Positions 13,325 through 20,832 of a stretch of 32,453 bases of DNA are shown here, piece after piece (within the stretch, counting starts at the first letter, position 1; every line of letters begins with the position of its first letter). The position numbers and the translations under genes are program-made. Under the pieces are notes generated by a model. It saw only the letters and a program-made list of their open reading frames with translations, was not told the DNA's origin and searched no databases. Origin of the DNA: JBQCEE01 sp051960575 (GTDB lineage Bacteria; Actinomycetota; Actinomycetes; Mycobacteriales; Jatrophihabitantaceae); assembly GCF_051960575.1 (NCBI RefSeq), contig NZ_JBQCEE010000083.1, forward strand, positions 1 through 32,453, written 5' to 3'.

Positions 13325-14910
13325 AGCGGGATGTTCCCGTGCTTCTTCGGCGGCAGCGTCTCGCGCTTGTTCCGCAGCATGCGCAGCGCCTTGATGACGT
13401 AGGTGCGCGTGTGCGACGGCGGGATGACCGAGTCGACGTACCCGCGCTCGGCGGCGATGTACGGCGTGACGAGCGTGTCCTCGTAGTCCTGGATCAGCTC
13501 GGCGCGCGTCGCCTCCGGGTCGTCGGCCGAGGCCAGCGCCTTGCGGTGCAGGATGTTGACCGCGCCCTGCGCGCCCATGACCGCGATCTGGGCGGTCGGC
13601 CACGCGACGTTGATGTCGGCGCCGAGGTGCTTCGAGCCCATGACGTCGTAGGCGCCGCCGAACGCCTTGCGGGTGATGACGGTGACCTTCGGGACCGTCG
13701 CCTCGCAGTAGGCGTAGATCAGCTTCGCGCCGCGCCGGATGATGCCGGTGTGCTCCTGCGAGACGCCGGGCAGGAAGCCGGGGACGTCGACCAGCGTCAG
13801 GATCGGGATGTTGAAGGCGTCGCAGGTGCGCACGAACCGCGCGGCCTTCTCGGACGCGTCGATGTCGAGGCAGCCGGCGAAGTGCATCGGCTGGTTCGCC
13901 ACGACGCCGACCGGGTGGCCCTCGACGCGGCCGAAGCCGACGATGATGTTCGGCGCGAACAGCGGGTGCACCTCGAGGAAGTCACCGTCGTCGAGCAGGT
14001 GCTCGATGATCGTGTGCATGTCGTAGGGCGTGTTCGCCGAGTCGGGGATGAACGTGTCGAGGAACGCGTCGTCCTCCTCGACCGCGTCGCTGACCTCGGT
14101 GTCGTACACCGGCGGCAGGTCGAGGTTGTTGGACGGCAGGTAGCTCAGCAGCGCCTTGACGTACGCGATCGCGTCGTCCTCGTCGCTGGCCAGGTAGTGC
14201 GAGTTGCCGCTCTTGGTGTTGTGGGTGCGCGCGCCGCCGAGTTCCTCGAGCGTGACGTCCTCACCGGTCACCGTCTTCACGACGTCGGGGCCGGTGATGA
14301 ACATCTGCGAGGTCTGGTCGACCATCACGATGAAGTCGGTGAGCGCGGGCGAGTACACGTGCCCGCCGGCCGCGGCGCCCATGATGAGCGAGATCTGCGG
14401 GATCACGCCCGAGGCCATGACGGTGCGGTGGAAGATCTCGCCGTAGAGGCCGAGCGAGACGACGCCCTCCTGGATGCGCGCGCCGCCGCCCTCGTTGATG
14501 CCGATCACCGGGCAGCCGGTCTTCATGGCGAAGTCGAGCACCTTGACGATCTTCTCGCCGTAGACCTCGCCGAGGGCGCCGCCGAAGACGGTGACGTCCT
14601 GGCTGAAGACGCACACCGGGCGCCCGTCGACGGTGCCGTAGCCGGTGACGACGCCGTCGCCGAAGGGCCGGTTCGCGTCCATGCCGAAGTTCGTCGACCG
14701 GTGCCGGGCGAACTCGTCCAGCTCGATGAACGAGCCCTCGTCGAGCAGCGCCTCGAGCCGCTCGCGGGCCGTCTTCTTGCCCTTCGCGTGCTGCTTCTCG
14801 ACGGCGCGCGCCGACCCGGCGTGCACCGCCTCGTCGTAGCGGCGGTGCAGGTCCGCGAGCTTGCCGGCGGTGGTGTGCGGGTCGACGGAGTCGAGCGGCT
14901 CAGCTGCCAT
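13321..14910 (-). CDS. accD5: propionyl/acetyl-CoA carboxylase carboxyltransferase (beta) subunit, AccD5-type
   Basis: The 529-aa protein starts with TAGKLADLHRRYDEAVHAGS and AVEKQHAKGKKTARERLEAL, as in M. tuberculosis AccD5. It continues with RHRSTNFGMD, SQDVTVFGGALGEVYGEKI, GINEGGGARIQEGVVSLGLY, GVIPQISLIMGAAAGGHVYS, TGEDVTLEELGGARTHN, DVPGFLPGVSQEHTGIIRRG and RKAFGGAYDVMGSKHLGAD. Both oxyanion-hole regions are intact. It carboxylates propionyl-CoA, and probably acetyl-CoA, to methylmalonyl/malonyl-CoA for fatty acid and polyketide synthesis. It must borrow an alpha subunit from elsewhere. The ATG at 14910 is preceded 7 nt upstream by TACCCT without a Shine-Dalgarno. It diverges from birA, which biotinylates the alpha subunit, the same pairing as M. 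tuberculosis Rv3279c/Rv3280. Confidence 0.95.
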   Translation of the reverse strand: MAAEPLDSVDPHTTAGKLADLHRRYDEAVHAGSARAVEKQHAKGKKTARERLEALLDEGSFIELDEFARHRSTNFGMDANRPFGDGVVTGYGTVDGRPVCVFSQDVTVFGGALGEVYGEKIVKVLDFAMKTGCPVIGINEGGGARIQEGVVSLGLYGEIFHRTVMASGVIPQISLIMGAAAGGHVYSPALTDFIVMVDQTSQMFITGPDVVKTVTGEDVTLEELGGARTHNTKSGNSHYLASDEDDAIAYVKALLSYLPSNNLDLPPVYDTEVSDAVEEDDAFLDTFIPDSANTPYDMHTIIEHLLDDGDFLEVHPLFAPNIIVGFGRVEGHPVGVVANQPMHFAGCLDIDASEKAARFVRTCDAFNIPILTLVDVPGFLPGVSQEHTGIIRRGAKLIYAYCEATVPKVTVITRKAFGGAYDVMGSKHLGADINVAWPTAQIAVMGAQGAVNILHRKALASADDPEATRAELIQDYEDTLVTPYIAAERGYVDSVIPPSHTRTYVIKALRMLRNKRETLPPKKHGNIPL

Positions 14911-14917
14911 GCCCGAG

Positions 14918-14923
14918 AGGGTA
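14918..14923 (-). promoter_or_regulatory. -10 box of accD5 (leaderless)
   Basis: TACCCT on the minus strand lies 7 nt before the accD5 ATG, with no Shine-Dalgarno. It has the same hexamer and spacing as the acyl-CoA dehydrogenase promoter at 6976-6981. Confidence 0.55.
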
Positions 14924-14969
14924 AACCGGGCCACCGACAGGAACGCACCGGTAGGGGAGGAGAGTGACG

Positions 14970-14975
14970 TACGGT
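14970..14975 (+). promoter_or_regulatory. -10 box of birA (leaderless)
   Basis: TACGGT occupies -12 to -7 relative to the ATG at 14982. It lies inside the longer open frame that begins with GTG 14964, which argues that the ATG is the true start. The alternative GTG has a purine-rich GGGGAGG only 3 nt upstream, too close for normal use. Confidence 0.5.
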
Positions 14976-14981
14976 GCGGTG

Positions 14982-15767
14982 ATGGCCTCTGCCGACCCAG
15001 CCGCACCCTCCGCCCGCACCCCGCTGGACGCGCACCGGCTCGCCGCCGCCCCCTGGCCGGTCGAGGTGGTCGCCGAGACCGCGTCCACCAACGCCGACCT
15101 GCTCGCCCGCGCCGCGGCCGACGGGGGGGCCGACCGGCTCGTGCTCGTCGCCGAGCTCCAGACCGCCGGACGCGGCCGGCTCGACCGCGGCTGGGAGTCG
15201 CCCGCCGCCGCCGGCCTCACCTTCAGCGCGCTCGTGCGCCCGCCGGTGCCCGCCAACCAGTGGGGCTGGCTGCCGCTGCTCACCGGGGTCGCGGTGCACG
15301 ACGTGCTGTCCGGCCTCACCGACCACGTGACGCTGAAGTGGCCGAACGACGTGCTCGTCGGCGAACGCAAGGTCGCCGGCCTGCTCGCGCAGTCCAGCGG
15401 CGGCGCGGCCGTGCTCGGCGTCGGGCTGAACGTCAGCACGACGGCCGACGAGCTGCCGGTGCCGACGGCCACCTCGCTGCGCATCGAGGGCGTCGACGCC
15501 GACCGCACCGACGTGCTGGTCGCCCTCGTCCGCGCCCTCGACGCGCGCTACCGGGCCTGGCTCGACGCGCACGGCGACGCCGAGGTCTGCGGGCTGACCC
15601 GCGCCTACCGCGAGGCCTGCGGCACGCTCGGCCGCCACGTCGCGGTGACCCAGCTCGACGGCACCACCCTGCGCGGACGCGCCACCGACATCGACGACGC
15701 CGGCCGGCTGCTCGTCGACGGCGATCCGGTCGCCGCGGGCGACGTCGAGCACCTGCGTCCGGCCTGA
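14982..15767 (+). CDS. birA: biotin-[acyl-CoA carboxylase] ligase, class I
   Basis: The 261-aa enzyme has the biotin protein ligase catalytic core: STNADLLARA (35-44), the adenylate-binding loop GRGRLDRGW (63-71), KWPNDVLVGERKVAGLLAQ (119-137, with K130 as the likely catalytic Lys), then VLGVGLNVS and a C-terminal SH3-like domain with RGRATDIDDAGRLLVDGD. It lacks an N-terminal helix-turn-helix, so it is a pure ligase and not a repressor. It attaches biotin to the BCCP domain of acyl-CoA carboxylase alpha subunits, the partners of the two carboxyltransferases in this window. It diverges from accD5 with 71 bp between start codons. The start is set by the leaderless TACGGT box. Confidence 0.93.
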   Translation: MASADPAAPSARTPLDAHRLAAAPWPVEVVAETASTNADLLARAAADGGADRLVLVAELQTAGRGRLDRGWESPAAAGLTFSALVRPPVPANQWGWLPLLTGVAVHDVLSGLTDHVTLKWPNDVLVGERKVAGLLAQSSGGAAVLGVGLNVSTTADELPVPTATSLRIEGVDADRTDVLVALVRALDARYRAWLDAHGDAEVCGLTRAYREACGTLGRHVAVTQLDGTTLRGRATDIDDAGRLLVDGDPVAAGDVEHLRPA

Positions 15768-15819
15768 CGGGGGGCGCGCCCAGCGGCTACGGTGGGAGCC
15801 CCGACAGCTGGAGGTTGCC

Positions 15820-16500
15820 GTGGCGTATCCGGACAAGGTGCTCGCCGAGGACGAGAAGGTCGTCGAGCACCTCCACCCGCACTGGATCACCCTCGTCCCG
15901 GCGACGCTGTGGTTCCTCGTGATCTGTGCCGGTCTCGGCTTCGGCATCGCCTACGCCCCCGACAACGGCACCGGCCGCACGGTCGTCCTGATCCTGCTCG
16001 TCGTCGTCGCGGTGGTGCTGTTCTGCTGGCTCACGGCGGCGCCGTGGATCCGGTGGAAGACCACCCACTACGTCTTCACCACCCACCGGGTGCTGATCCG
16101 CCGCGGCATCCTGCACCGCACCGGGCGCGACATCGCACTGCCCCGCATCAACGACGTCGCGTTCAGCCAGTCGCTCTGGGACCGCATGGTCGGCGCGGGC
16201 ACGCTCACGATCGAGTCGGCCGGTGAGCAGGGGCAGGAGGTGCTGGTCAACGTGCCGAACTCCGACGACCAGCAACAGCTGTTGAACCGTCTCATCGAGC
16301 AGGACCACGACCGCCGCGCCCGCAGCTACGGCTACCCGCAGGGCGGCTACGCCCCGCCGCAGCAGCCGGGCTACGCCCAGCAGCCGCCGTACCCGCCCCA
16401 GCAGGCCGGGTATCCCCAGCAGCCGGGTTACCCGCAGCAGCCGGGCCACCCGCAGGGCCAGCCGGGCTACCCGCCGACGCAGCAGTACCCGCCCCAGTGA
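15820..16500 (+). CDS. membrane protein with bacterial PH domain and Gly-Tyr-Pro-Gln tail
   Basis: The 226-aa protein has two membrane helices (about residues 28-46 and 55-76). A bacterial PH-like domain follows (DUF304 type): RWKTTHYVFTTHRVLIRRGIL, IALPRINDVAFSQSLWDRMVGAGTLTIESAG and LVNVPNSDDQQQLLNRLI. The last 57 residues are a low-complexity tail of GYPQQPG-type repeats. It corresponds to M. tuberculosis Rv3278c, which also neighbours birA. The GTG start follows GGAGG by 5-6 nt and lies 52 bp after the birA stop, so co-transcription is plausible. Its function is not established; the fold suggests a membrane-associated scaffold, and the tail could mediate protein contact or disordered phase-like association. 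Confidence 0.85.
   Translation: MAYPDKVLAEDEKVVEHLHPHWITLVPATLWFLVICAGLGFGIAYAPDNGTGRTVVLILLVVVAVVLFCWLTAAPWIRWKTTHYVFTTHRVLIRRGILHRTGRDIALPRINDVAFSQSLWDRMVGAGTLTIESAGEQGQEVLVNVPNSDDQQQLLNRLIEQDHDRRARSYGYPQGGYAPPQQPGYAQQPPYPPQQAGYPQQPGYPQQPGHPQGQPGYPPTQQYPPQ
16327..16497 (+). repeat. GYPQQPG-type coding repeat
   Basis: The 3' end of the PH-domain gene encodes 57 residues built from irregular 5-8 residue units (GYPQ, GYAQQ, GYPQQPG twice, GHPQGQPG). The DNA repeats blocks such as CAGCAGCCGGG, making the tract prone to length change by slippage. Confidence 0.8.
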
Positions 16501-16522
16501 CGGTCGGGGGTCCGCACAGCTC

Positions 16523-18631
16523 GTGGTGTTGAGGTCGCCGCACTTCGGTGCGTGGTTGCTGGGGCTGGACGTCGAGGCCATGACCGCGCTGCTTCGCAAC
16601 CGCCCGGAGGTGCTGTACCAGCCGGCGCCCGAATCGTTGCTCGAGCTCGCGTTGCGGCTCGACCGCCACGACCTCGTGCGCGAGGCGCTCGACCGGCTGC
16701 CGCTGCCCTGCACCCAGATCGCCGAGGCCGTGACGGCCCACGACCTCGAGACGTCGGTCGCGGCGCTCGCGCAGCTGCTCGCCGGCGAGGGCCCCGAGCA
16801 CCTCGAGGCGGTGGCCGGGTGGGTCGACGTCATGGTCGACCACGCGCTGCTGCGCCGTGACGGCGACCGGCTCGAGGGCTCACGCGCCTTCGTCGACCTC
16901 TTCGACGATCCCTACGGCGTCGCCGCGCACGAGTTCATGGCCGGACGCACCCGGGCGCCGTACCGGCTCGGGCACTGGCGCGCCGCGGTCGACGACATGG
17001 TCGCGCACGGCTTCCGCGCGCCGTTCGAGCCGCGTCCGATCGGGTTGCACGCCTTCCCGATCGACGATCCGCGGTGGCCGGAGTGGTCCACGGCGGCGGT
17101 CGGCCGCTTCGCCGACGTCGTGATGGCCGTGCTCGACCGGCTGGCCCGCGCGCCCGTCCCCACCCTCAAGAGCGGTGGCATCGGCGCCCGCGAGATCGCC
17201 CGGCTGGCGAAGGCCGTCGACGCGGACGACGCCGAGGTGCGCCTGTCGCTGGCACTGCTGTTCGAGGTCGGCGCACTGCAGTACCTGCCGGCGCGCGCCC
17301 CGCAGGATTCGGCGACCTGGGGACCGTCGGCTGCCGCCGACACCTGGCGCGCCCAGCCTCCGGCCGAGGCGGTGGCCGAGCTGCTGCACGTGTGGTGGTC
17401 GCTCGACCACAACCCCACCCAGCTGACCGAGCGGGGCGCGCGGGTGGCCGTCCTGCAGCCCGAGCGCCACCCCCGCTACCGCACGGCGCGGCAGCGGTTG
17501 TTCGCCTACTGGTCCGCCGTCCGCCTCGGCCACGCCGTCGACGTCCCGAACCTCGCGGCGGTGATCCTCTGGCACCACCCGTTCACGCTGGTGCCGGAGG
17601 AGGGTGTCCAGGCCTACCGCACGGTGGTCGATGAGGCCACCCGGCTCGGCCTGGTCGCCGCAGGCGGGCTGACCGCCCTCGGCCACGCCCTCGCGGCGGG
17701 CGGCGAGGACGTGACGTCGATGCTGCGGGCTGTGCTGCCCGACGCCCACGACAGCGCCATGTTCGGGGCCGACCTGACCGCCGTCGTGCCCGGCGTCCCG
17801 GTCGCCCGGGTGAGCCGGTTGCTCGACGCCGCAGCCGACCGCGAGGGCAGTGGGGGCGCGACCGTGTGGCGCTTCACGCCCGGCTCGGTGCGGCGCGCGC
17901 TCGACGAGGGCTACTCGGCCGCAGGTCTGCTCGAGGATCTCGCCGCCGTGGCGTCGGCCGAGCTGCCACAGCCGTTGCGGTACCTCGTCGAGGACGTGGG
18001 TCGCCGGCACGGGCACATCCGGGTGGCGCCGGCGGTGAGCGTGCTGCGCAGCGACGACGAGGTGCTCGTGCGGCAGCTCGCCGGCGACCGGAGCCTGCTG
18101 CATCTCGGGCTGCGGCAGCTGGCCCCGACGGTGCTCGTCGCCGCGGTCGACATGGCCACCGCGCTGACCGGGCTGCGCGCCGCGGGGTACCTGCCGATGC
18201 CCGACGGCGAGCTCATCGACCTCACGTCCGGCCATGCGCCGCGCGACCCGGTGGTGCAGGCGCGGAACGGTTCGACCAGGCCGCGTCGGCTGCTGTTCGG
18301 CGAGCCGTTGCCGCCGGCCGATCCGGCGGTCGTCGCGCAACGCCTGTCGAGGCCCCGGGCGGAGACCGACACCCGCACGCCGACCGAGCACGAGCTCGTG
18401 CGCTTCGGCGCCGACGGGCTCGACCTCGACGAGATCCGGCTGCTCGCCCACGCCATCGACACCGGCGGCCCCGTGACGATCGACTACCTCTCGGGCACCG
18501 GCCGGATCACCCGGCGCACGATCAGCGCCGCCACCCTCGACTTCGGCGTCCTCATCGCGTACTGCCACCTCAAGGACGCCGAGCGCCACTTCCGCGTCGA
18601 CCGCATCGAGGGCGTCCTGCCCGCGACCTGA
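16523..18631 (+). CDS. helicase-associated domain protein (Rv0862c-like) with WYL-like C-terminus
   Basis: The 702-aa protein is rich in Ala, Leu and Arg and matches the general layout of actinobacterial XPB-helicase-associated proteins. An N-terminal array of helical, winged-helix-like modules includes SPHFGAWLLGLDVEAMTALLRNRPE and GIGAREIARLAKAVDADDAEVRLSLALLFEVG. A central helical region is followed by the helicase C-terminal-3 type segment with TVWRFTPGSVRRALDEGYSA and LPQPLRYLVEDVGRRHGHIRV. The last 60 residues (IDYLSGTGRITRRTIS...FRVDRIEGVLP) look like a WYL-type ligand-binding fold. In M. tuberculosis the homologue neighbours the XPB helicase gene; no helicase is present here. It begins GTG GTG, 22 bp after the PH gene stop, so they may form an operon. 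The molecular role, presumably DNA repair, is inference. Confidence 0.75.
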   Translation: MVLRSPHFGAWLLGLDVEAMTALLRNRPEVLYQPAPESLLELALRLDRHDLVREALDRLPLPCTQIAEAVTAHDLETSVAALAQLLAGEGPEHLEAVAGWVDVMVDHALLRRDGDRLEGSRAFVDLFDDPYGVAAHEFMAGRTRAPYRLGHWRAAVDDMVAHGFRAPFEPRPIGLHAFPIDDPRWPEWSTAAVGRFADVVMAVLDRLARAPVPTLKSGGIGAREIARLAKAVDADDAEVRLSLALLFEVGALQYLPARAPQDSATWGPSAAADTWRAQPPAEAVAELLHVWWSLDHNPTQLTERGARVAVLQPERHPRYRTARQRLFAYWSAVRLGHAVDVPNLAAVILWHHPFTLVPEEGVQAYRTVVDEATRLGLVAAGGLTALGHALAAGGEDVTSMLRAVLPDAHDSAMFGADLTAVVPGVPVARVSRLLDAAADREGSGGATVWRFTPGSVRRALDEGYSAAGLLEDLAAVASAELPQPLRYLVEDVGRRHGHIRVAPAVSVLRSDDEVLVRQLAGDRSLLHLGLRQLAPTVLVAAVDMATALTGLRAAGYLPMPDGELIDLTSGHAPRDPVVQARNGSTRPRRLLFGEPLPPADPAVVAQRLSRPRAETDTRTPTEHELVRFGADGLDLDEIRLLAHAIDTGGPVTIDYLSGTGRITRRTISAATLDFGVLIAYCHLKDAERHFRVDRIEGVLPAT

Positions 18632-18734
18632 CCGGCATCCCCGCGTCCGACCGGACCCTCATGGCCCGGACGACCCATGCCCGGCTCCGACCATCAAGAT
18701 CCGGGGGCGCCGGCACGATCCGGGACGCGGGCGC

Positions 18735-19334
18735 TCAGCCGGCGAGCTTGACCGTCGTGCCGCGCAGCGACGTGTGGCACCGGTCCTGCGCGTCGCGGGC
18801 GATGAGGTCGGCGTCCGCCGCCACCTTCGCGAGCTCGTCGCCCTTCGGCACACTCGGCCGGCTGCCGCCGGTCACCACGCCCAACAGCAGCTCGCCGACC
18901 TTCTGCCACGCCGAGGTGAGCGAGGTCGGCGCGACGGCGGTGAGCTCGGCGAGGTAGGCCCGCGTCGCCGCGTGCAGAGCCGGGTCGGACGCTGCGACGC
19001 CCGAGGTGAGCGACGTGCCCGCCGACACCGTCTGCCGCAGCATGCGGCAGTAGTCGGCGCGCGAGGGGTGCAGCGTCGACGCGGCGGACGTGGGGTGCTG
19101 CACGTCGATCGGGCTGCCCACCCCTCCCGCGGCGTCAGACCACCAGCGCACCGCCGTGAACGAACGCGTCGCCGCGCCGGTCGCAGCACCCGTCGTGGCG
19201 TCCGACCCGGTGCCGACCGGCGACGACGGGTTCACCGCCGCGCGCGGCGTGCCCGACGACGTGCACGCGGCGGTGTCGAGCAGCAGCGTGCCGAGCAGCA
19301 CGCCGCCGAGCACGACCCGTCGCGCGCGGGTCAC
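18735..19334 (-). CDS. putative lipoprotein at the pilP position of the pilus operon
   Basis: The 199-aa protein has a basic start, a hydrophobic segment (VVLGGVLLGTLLL, residues 7-19) and a lipobox-like TAAC with C24. A Ser/Thr/Gly-rich linker and a helical C-terminal domain (about 85-199) follow. The lipobox has Thr at -3, which is unusual, so lipidation is probable but not certain. Three further Cys lie in the mature part or near it (ADYCRM, DRCHTS). The GTG start overlaps the pilO stop by 4 nt, so it is the last gene of the pilM-N-O unit. In diderm bacteria pilP, a lipoprotein linking PilNO to the secretin, takes this slot. No sequence similarity to PilP is evident and a monoderm has no secretin. 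I do not recognise its family. Confidence 0.75.
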   Translation of the reverse strand: MTRARRVVLGGVLLGTLLLDTAACTSSGTPRAAVNPSSPVGTGSDATTGAATGAATRSFTAVRWWSDAAGGVGSPIDVQHPTSAASTLHPSRADYCRMLRQTVSAGTSLTSGVAASDPALHAATRAYLAELTAVAPTSLTSAWQKVGELLLGVVTGGSRPSVPKGDELAKVAADADLIARDAQDRCHTSLRGTTVKLAG

Positions 19335-20068
19335 TTGCCGGCCGCCGCGGCCTGCAGCTGCGAGCTCTCGGCCGCGGTCGCCGGGGCGACGAAGGCCGAG
19401 AAGGTCATGACCAGCTGGGGCACCTGTGCCGTCTTGGCGGTGGTCTTGTCGGGGATCCCCTCCATGATCGAGGTGATGAGCACGGCCCGGGGCTGCACCG
19501 CCTGCAGCTGGGTGAGGAACGCGTTCAGCGCGTCGACCGACCCGGACACCGTGGCATTGATCGGCAGCGCGTAGACCCGCGGGCCGGTGGCGACCGCCGC
19601 GGCAGGCGCGGGGTTCGACGAGCCGTTGAGGATGGACGCGTTCGCCGCGGCCACGTTCGTCGGCGCCGCGGTCGGCCTGCTCGCCGTCGCGACGGTGCCG
19701 GTGGTGGCCACCGTGGTCACGTCCACCGGGGTGCCCGCGGTCAGCGACGACACGTCGCTGTTCGTGGCGCTGCCGATGTTCTGCAGGCTGCGCAGGAAGG
19801 TCGACAGGTCGCTCGTCTGTGGCAGCGCCTGGCGCGCGGCCGCGGCGGCGGCCTGGTACTTCGCGCGCTGCTTGTCCTGCTGCTGCAACTGGGCGAGCTT
19901 CGCCTGCAGCTGCGCGTTGGCGGCCTGCGCCGACGACACCTGGTCGCGCACCGAGGCCGTGTCGTCGCGCTCGGGGCTGATGAACAGGAGGTAGCCGAGC
20001 AGCAGCATCACGACACCGACGATGGTGCCGCCGATGAGCCACAACCGCTCGGTCTGCGAGCGCGCCAT
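19331..20068 (-). CDS. pilO: type IV pilus alignment protein PilO
   Basis: The 245-aa bitopic protein has a short cytoplasmic end, one membrane helix (about residues 9-31), and a Gln/Ala-rich coiled coil (about 38-85; AQAANAQLQAKLAQLQQQDKQRA). A ferredoxin-like periplasmic-side domain ends the protein (about 165-235; YALPINATVSGSVDALNAFLTQLQAVQPRAVLITSI). The region around 110-160 is a low-complexity Thr/Ala/Val insertion. It should pair with PilN to form the membrane alignment complex. ATG 20068 is preferred over GTG 20071 because AGGAGG lies 6 nt upstream. It overlaps the pilN stop by 1 nt (TGATG) and the lipoprotein start by 4 nt. The assignment rests on fold layout and gene order more than on sharp motifs. 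Confidence 0.85.
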   Translation of the reverse strand: MARSQTERLWLIGGTIVGVVMLLLGYLLFISPERDDTASVRDQVSSAQAANAQLQAKLAQLQQQDKQRAKYQAAAAAARQALPQTSDLSTFLRSLQNIGSATNSDVSSLTAGTPVDVTTVATTGTVATASRPTAAPTNVAAANASILNGSSNPAPAAAVATGPRVYALPINATVSGSVDALNAFLTQLQAVQPRAVLITSIMEGIPDKTTAKTAQVPQLVMTFSAFVAPATAAESSQLQAAAAGK

Positions 20069-20832
20069 CACTTGCCTCCTGCCGTGGTGCCGGTGGTGCC
20101 GGTCGCGCCGGTCGCCGCCGGTGCGGCCGCGTAGCGACCACCGAGCACGTCCGTGGTGAGGACGGCCTGCACGGTGAAGCTCACGCCGTTCAGGATCACC
20201 GTGACGTTGGCGGGGTACGGGGTGGCGAGACCCTTGACCGTGGCGAGACGGTCGACGTACGCCGCCACTGCGTCCTTGTCGCTCGCCCGGCCGGTGATCG
20301 TGAGCGAGCCGACGACCGGCTTGCCCGACGTGTTCAGCACGGCGATGCCGCTGCTGGTGTTCGTGGCCACCGACGCGCCCGCGCCGCTGATGATCGTGCC
20401 CGTCACGTTGAGGAGCGTGACGTCGGCACCGGCCTGGCTGCGCAGGGTGGCCAGCATGTCCTTCCAGCTGAGGTCACCGGTCATCAGCTTGTGCAGCTGC
20501 ACGGCGACCGTCGACGACACGCGCTGCGCCTCGGTCAACGGGGCGAACCGGTGCTGCTGGTCCTGCAGCGCCACCGTCTGCTGCTGGGCGGAGGTCAGGT
20601 CGTCCTCGGCCGAGTTCGTCTGCCACCAGGACAGGCCGTACCAGAACAGCAGGAACGCGAGCAGGGCGCTGAGCGCGATGATCACGTGCCGGCGCAACTG
20701 GTCGGTGCGGCGGGCGACGACGATCTCGTCGGGCATGAGGTTGGCGCGGATCGCGACCAGTCGCGAGTTCGGGCTCGGCCGGGCGTCGGCCGGGTCGGCC
20801 AGCGCGACGGGCGCGGGGGACGGGCGGACCAT
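20068..20832 (-). CDS. pilN: type IV pilus assembly protein PilN
   Basis: The 254-aa protein has a cytoplasmic tail with the NLMP motif (residues 31-34), the equivalent of the INLLP motif by which PilN binds PilM. A membrane helix (about 50-70) and a coiled coil (about 73-95) follow. The extracytoplasmic domain has the fimbrial-assembly pattern WKDMLATLRSQAGADVTLLNVTGTI...GSLTITGRASDKDAVAAYVDRL. The C-terminus is a Gly/Ala/Thr-rich tail. With PilM and PilO it forms the inner-membrane platform that connects to PilC. The ATG overlaps the pilM stop by one base. The cytoplasmic tail before the motif is longer than in Pseudomonas (about 30 residues, Pro/Ala-rich). Confidence 0.9.
   Translation of the reverse strand: MVRPSPAPVALADPADARPSPNSRLVAIRANLMPDEIVVARRTDQLRRHVIIALSALLAFLLFWYGLSWWQTNSAEDDLTSAQQQTVALQDQQHRFAPLTEAQRVSSTVAVQLHKLMTGDLSWKDMLATLRSQAGADVTLLNVTGTIISGAGASVATNTSSGIAVLNTSGKPVVGSLTITGRASDKDAVAAYVDRLATVKGLATPYPANVTVILNGVSFTVQAVLTTDVLGGRYAAAPAATGATGTTGTTAGGK

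Noticed and set aside
13339..14967. 542-aa plus-strand open frame opposite accD5
   Set aside because: Asp/Arg/Val-rich antisense shadow with no motif; accD5 on the other strand is unambiguous.
18632..18734. Small gene or strong terminator between the convergent helicase-associated gene and the lipoprotein gene
   Set aside because: Only a weak GTCCG/CGGAC stem and a repeated GATCCGGG are seen; no frame with a start and ribosome site stands out.
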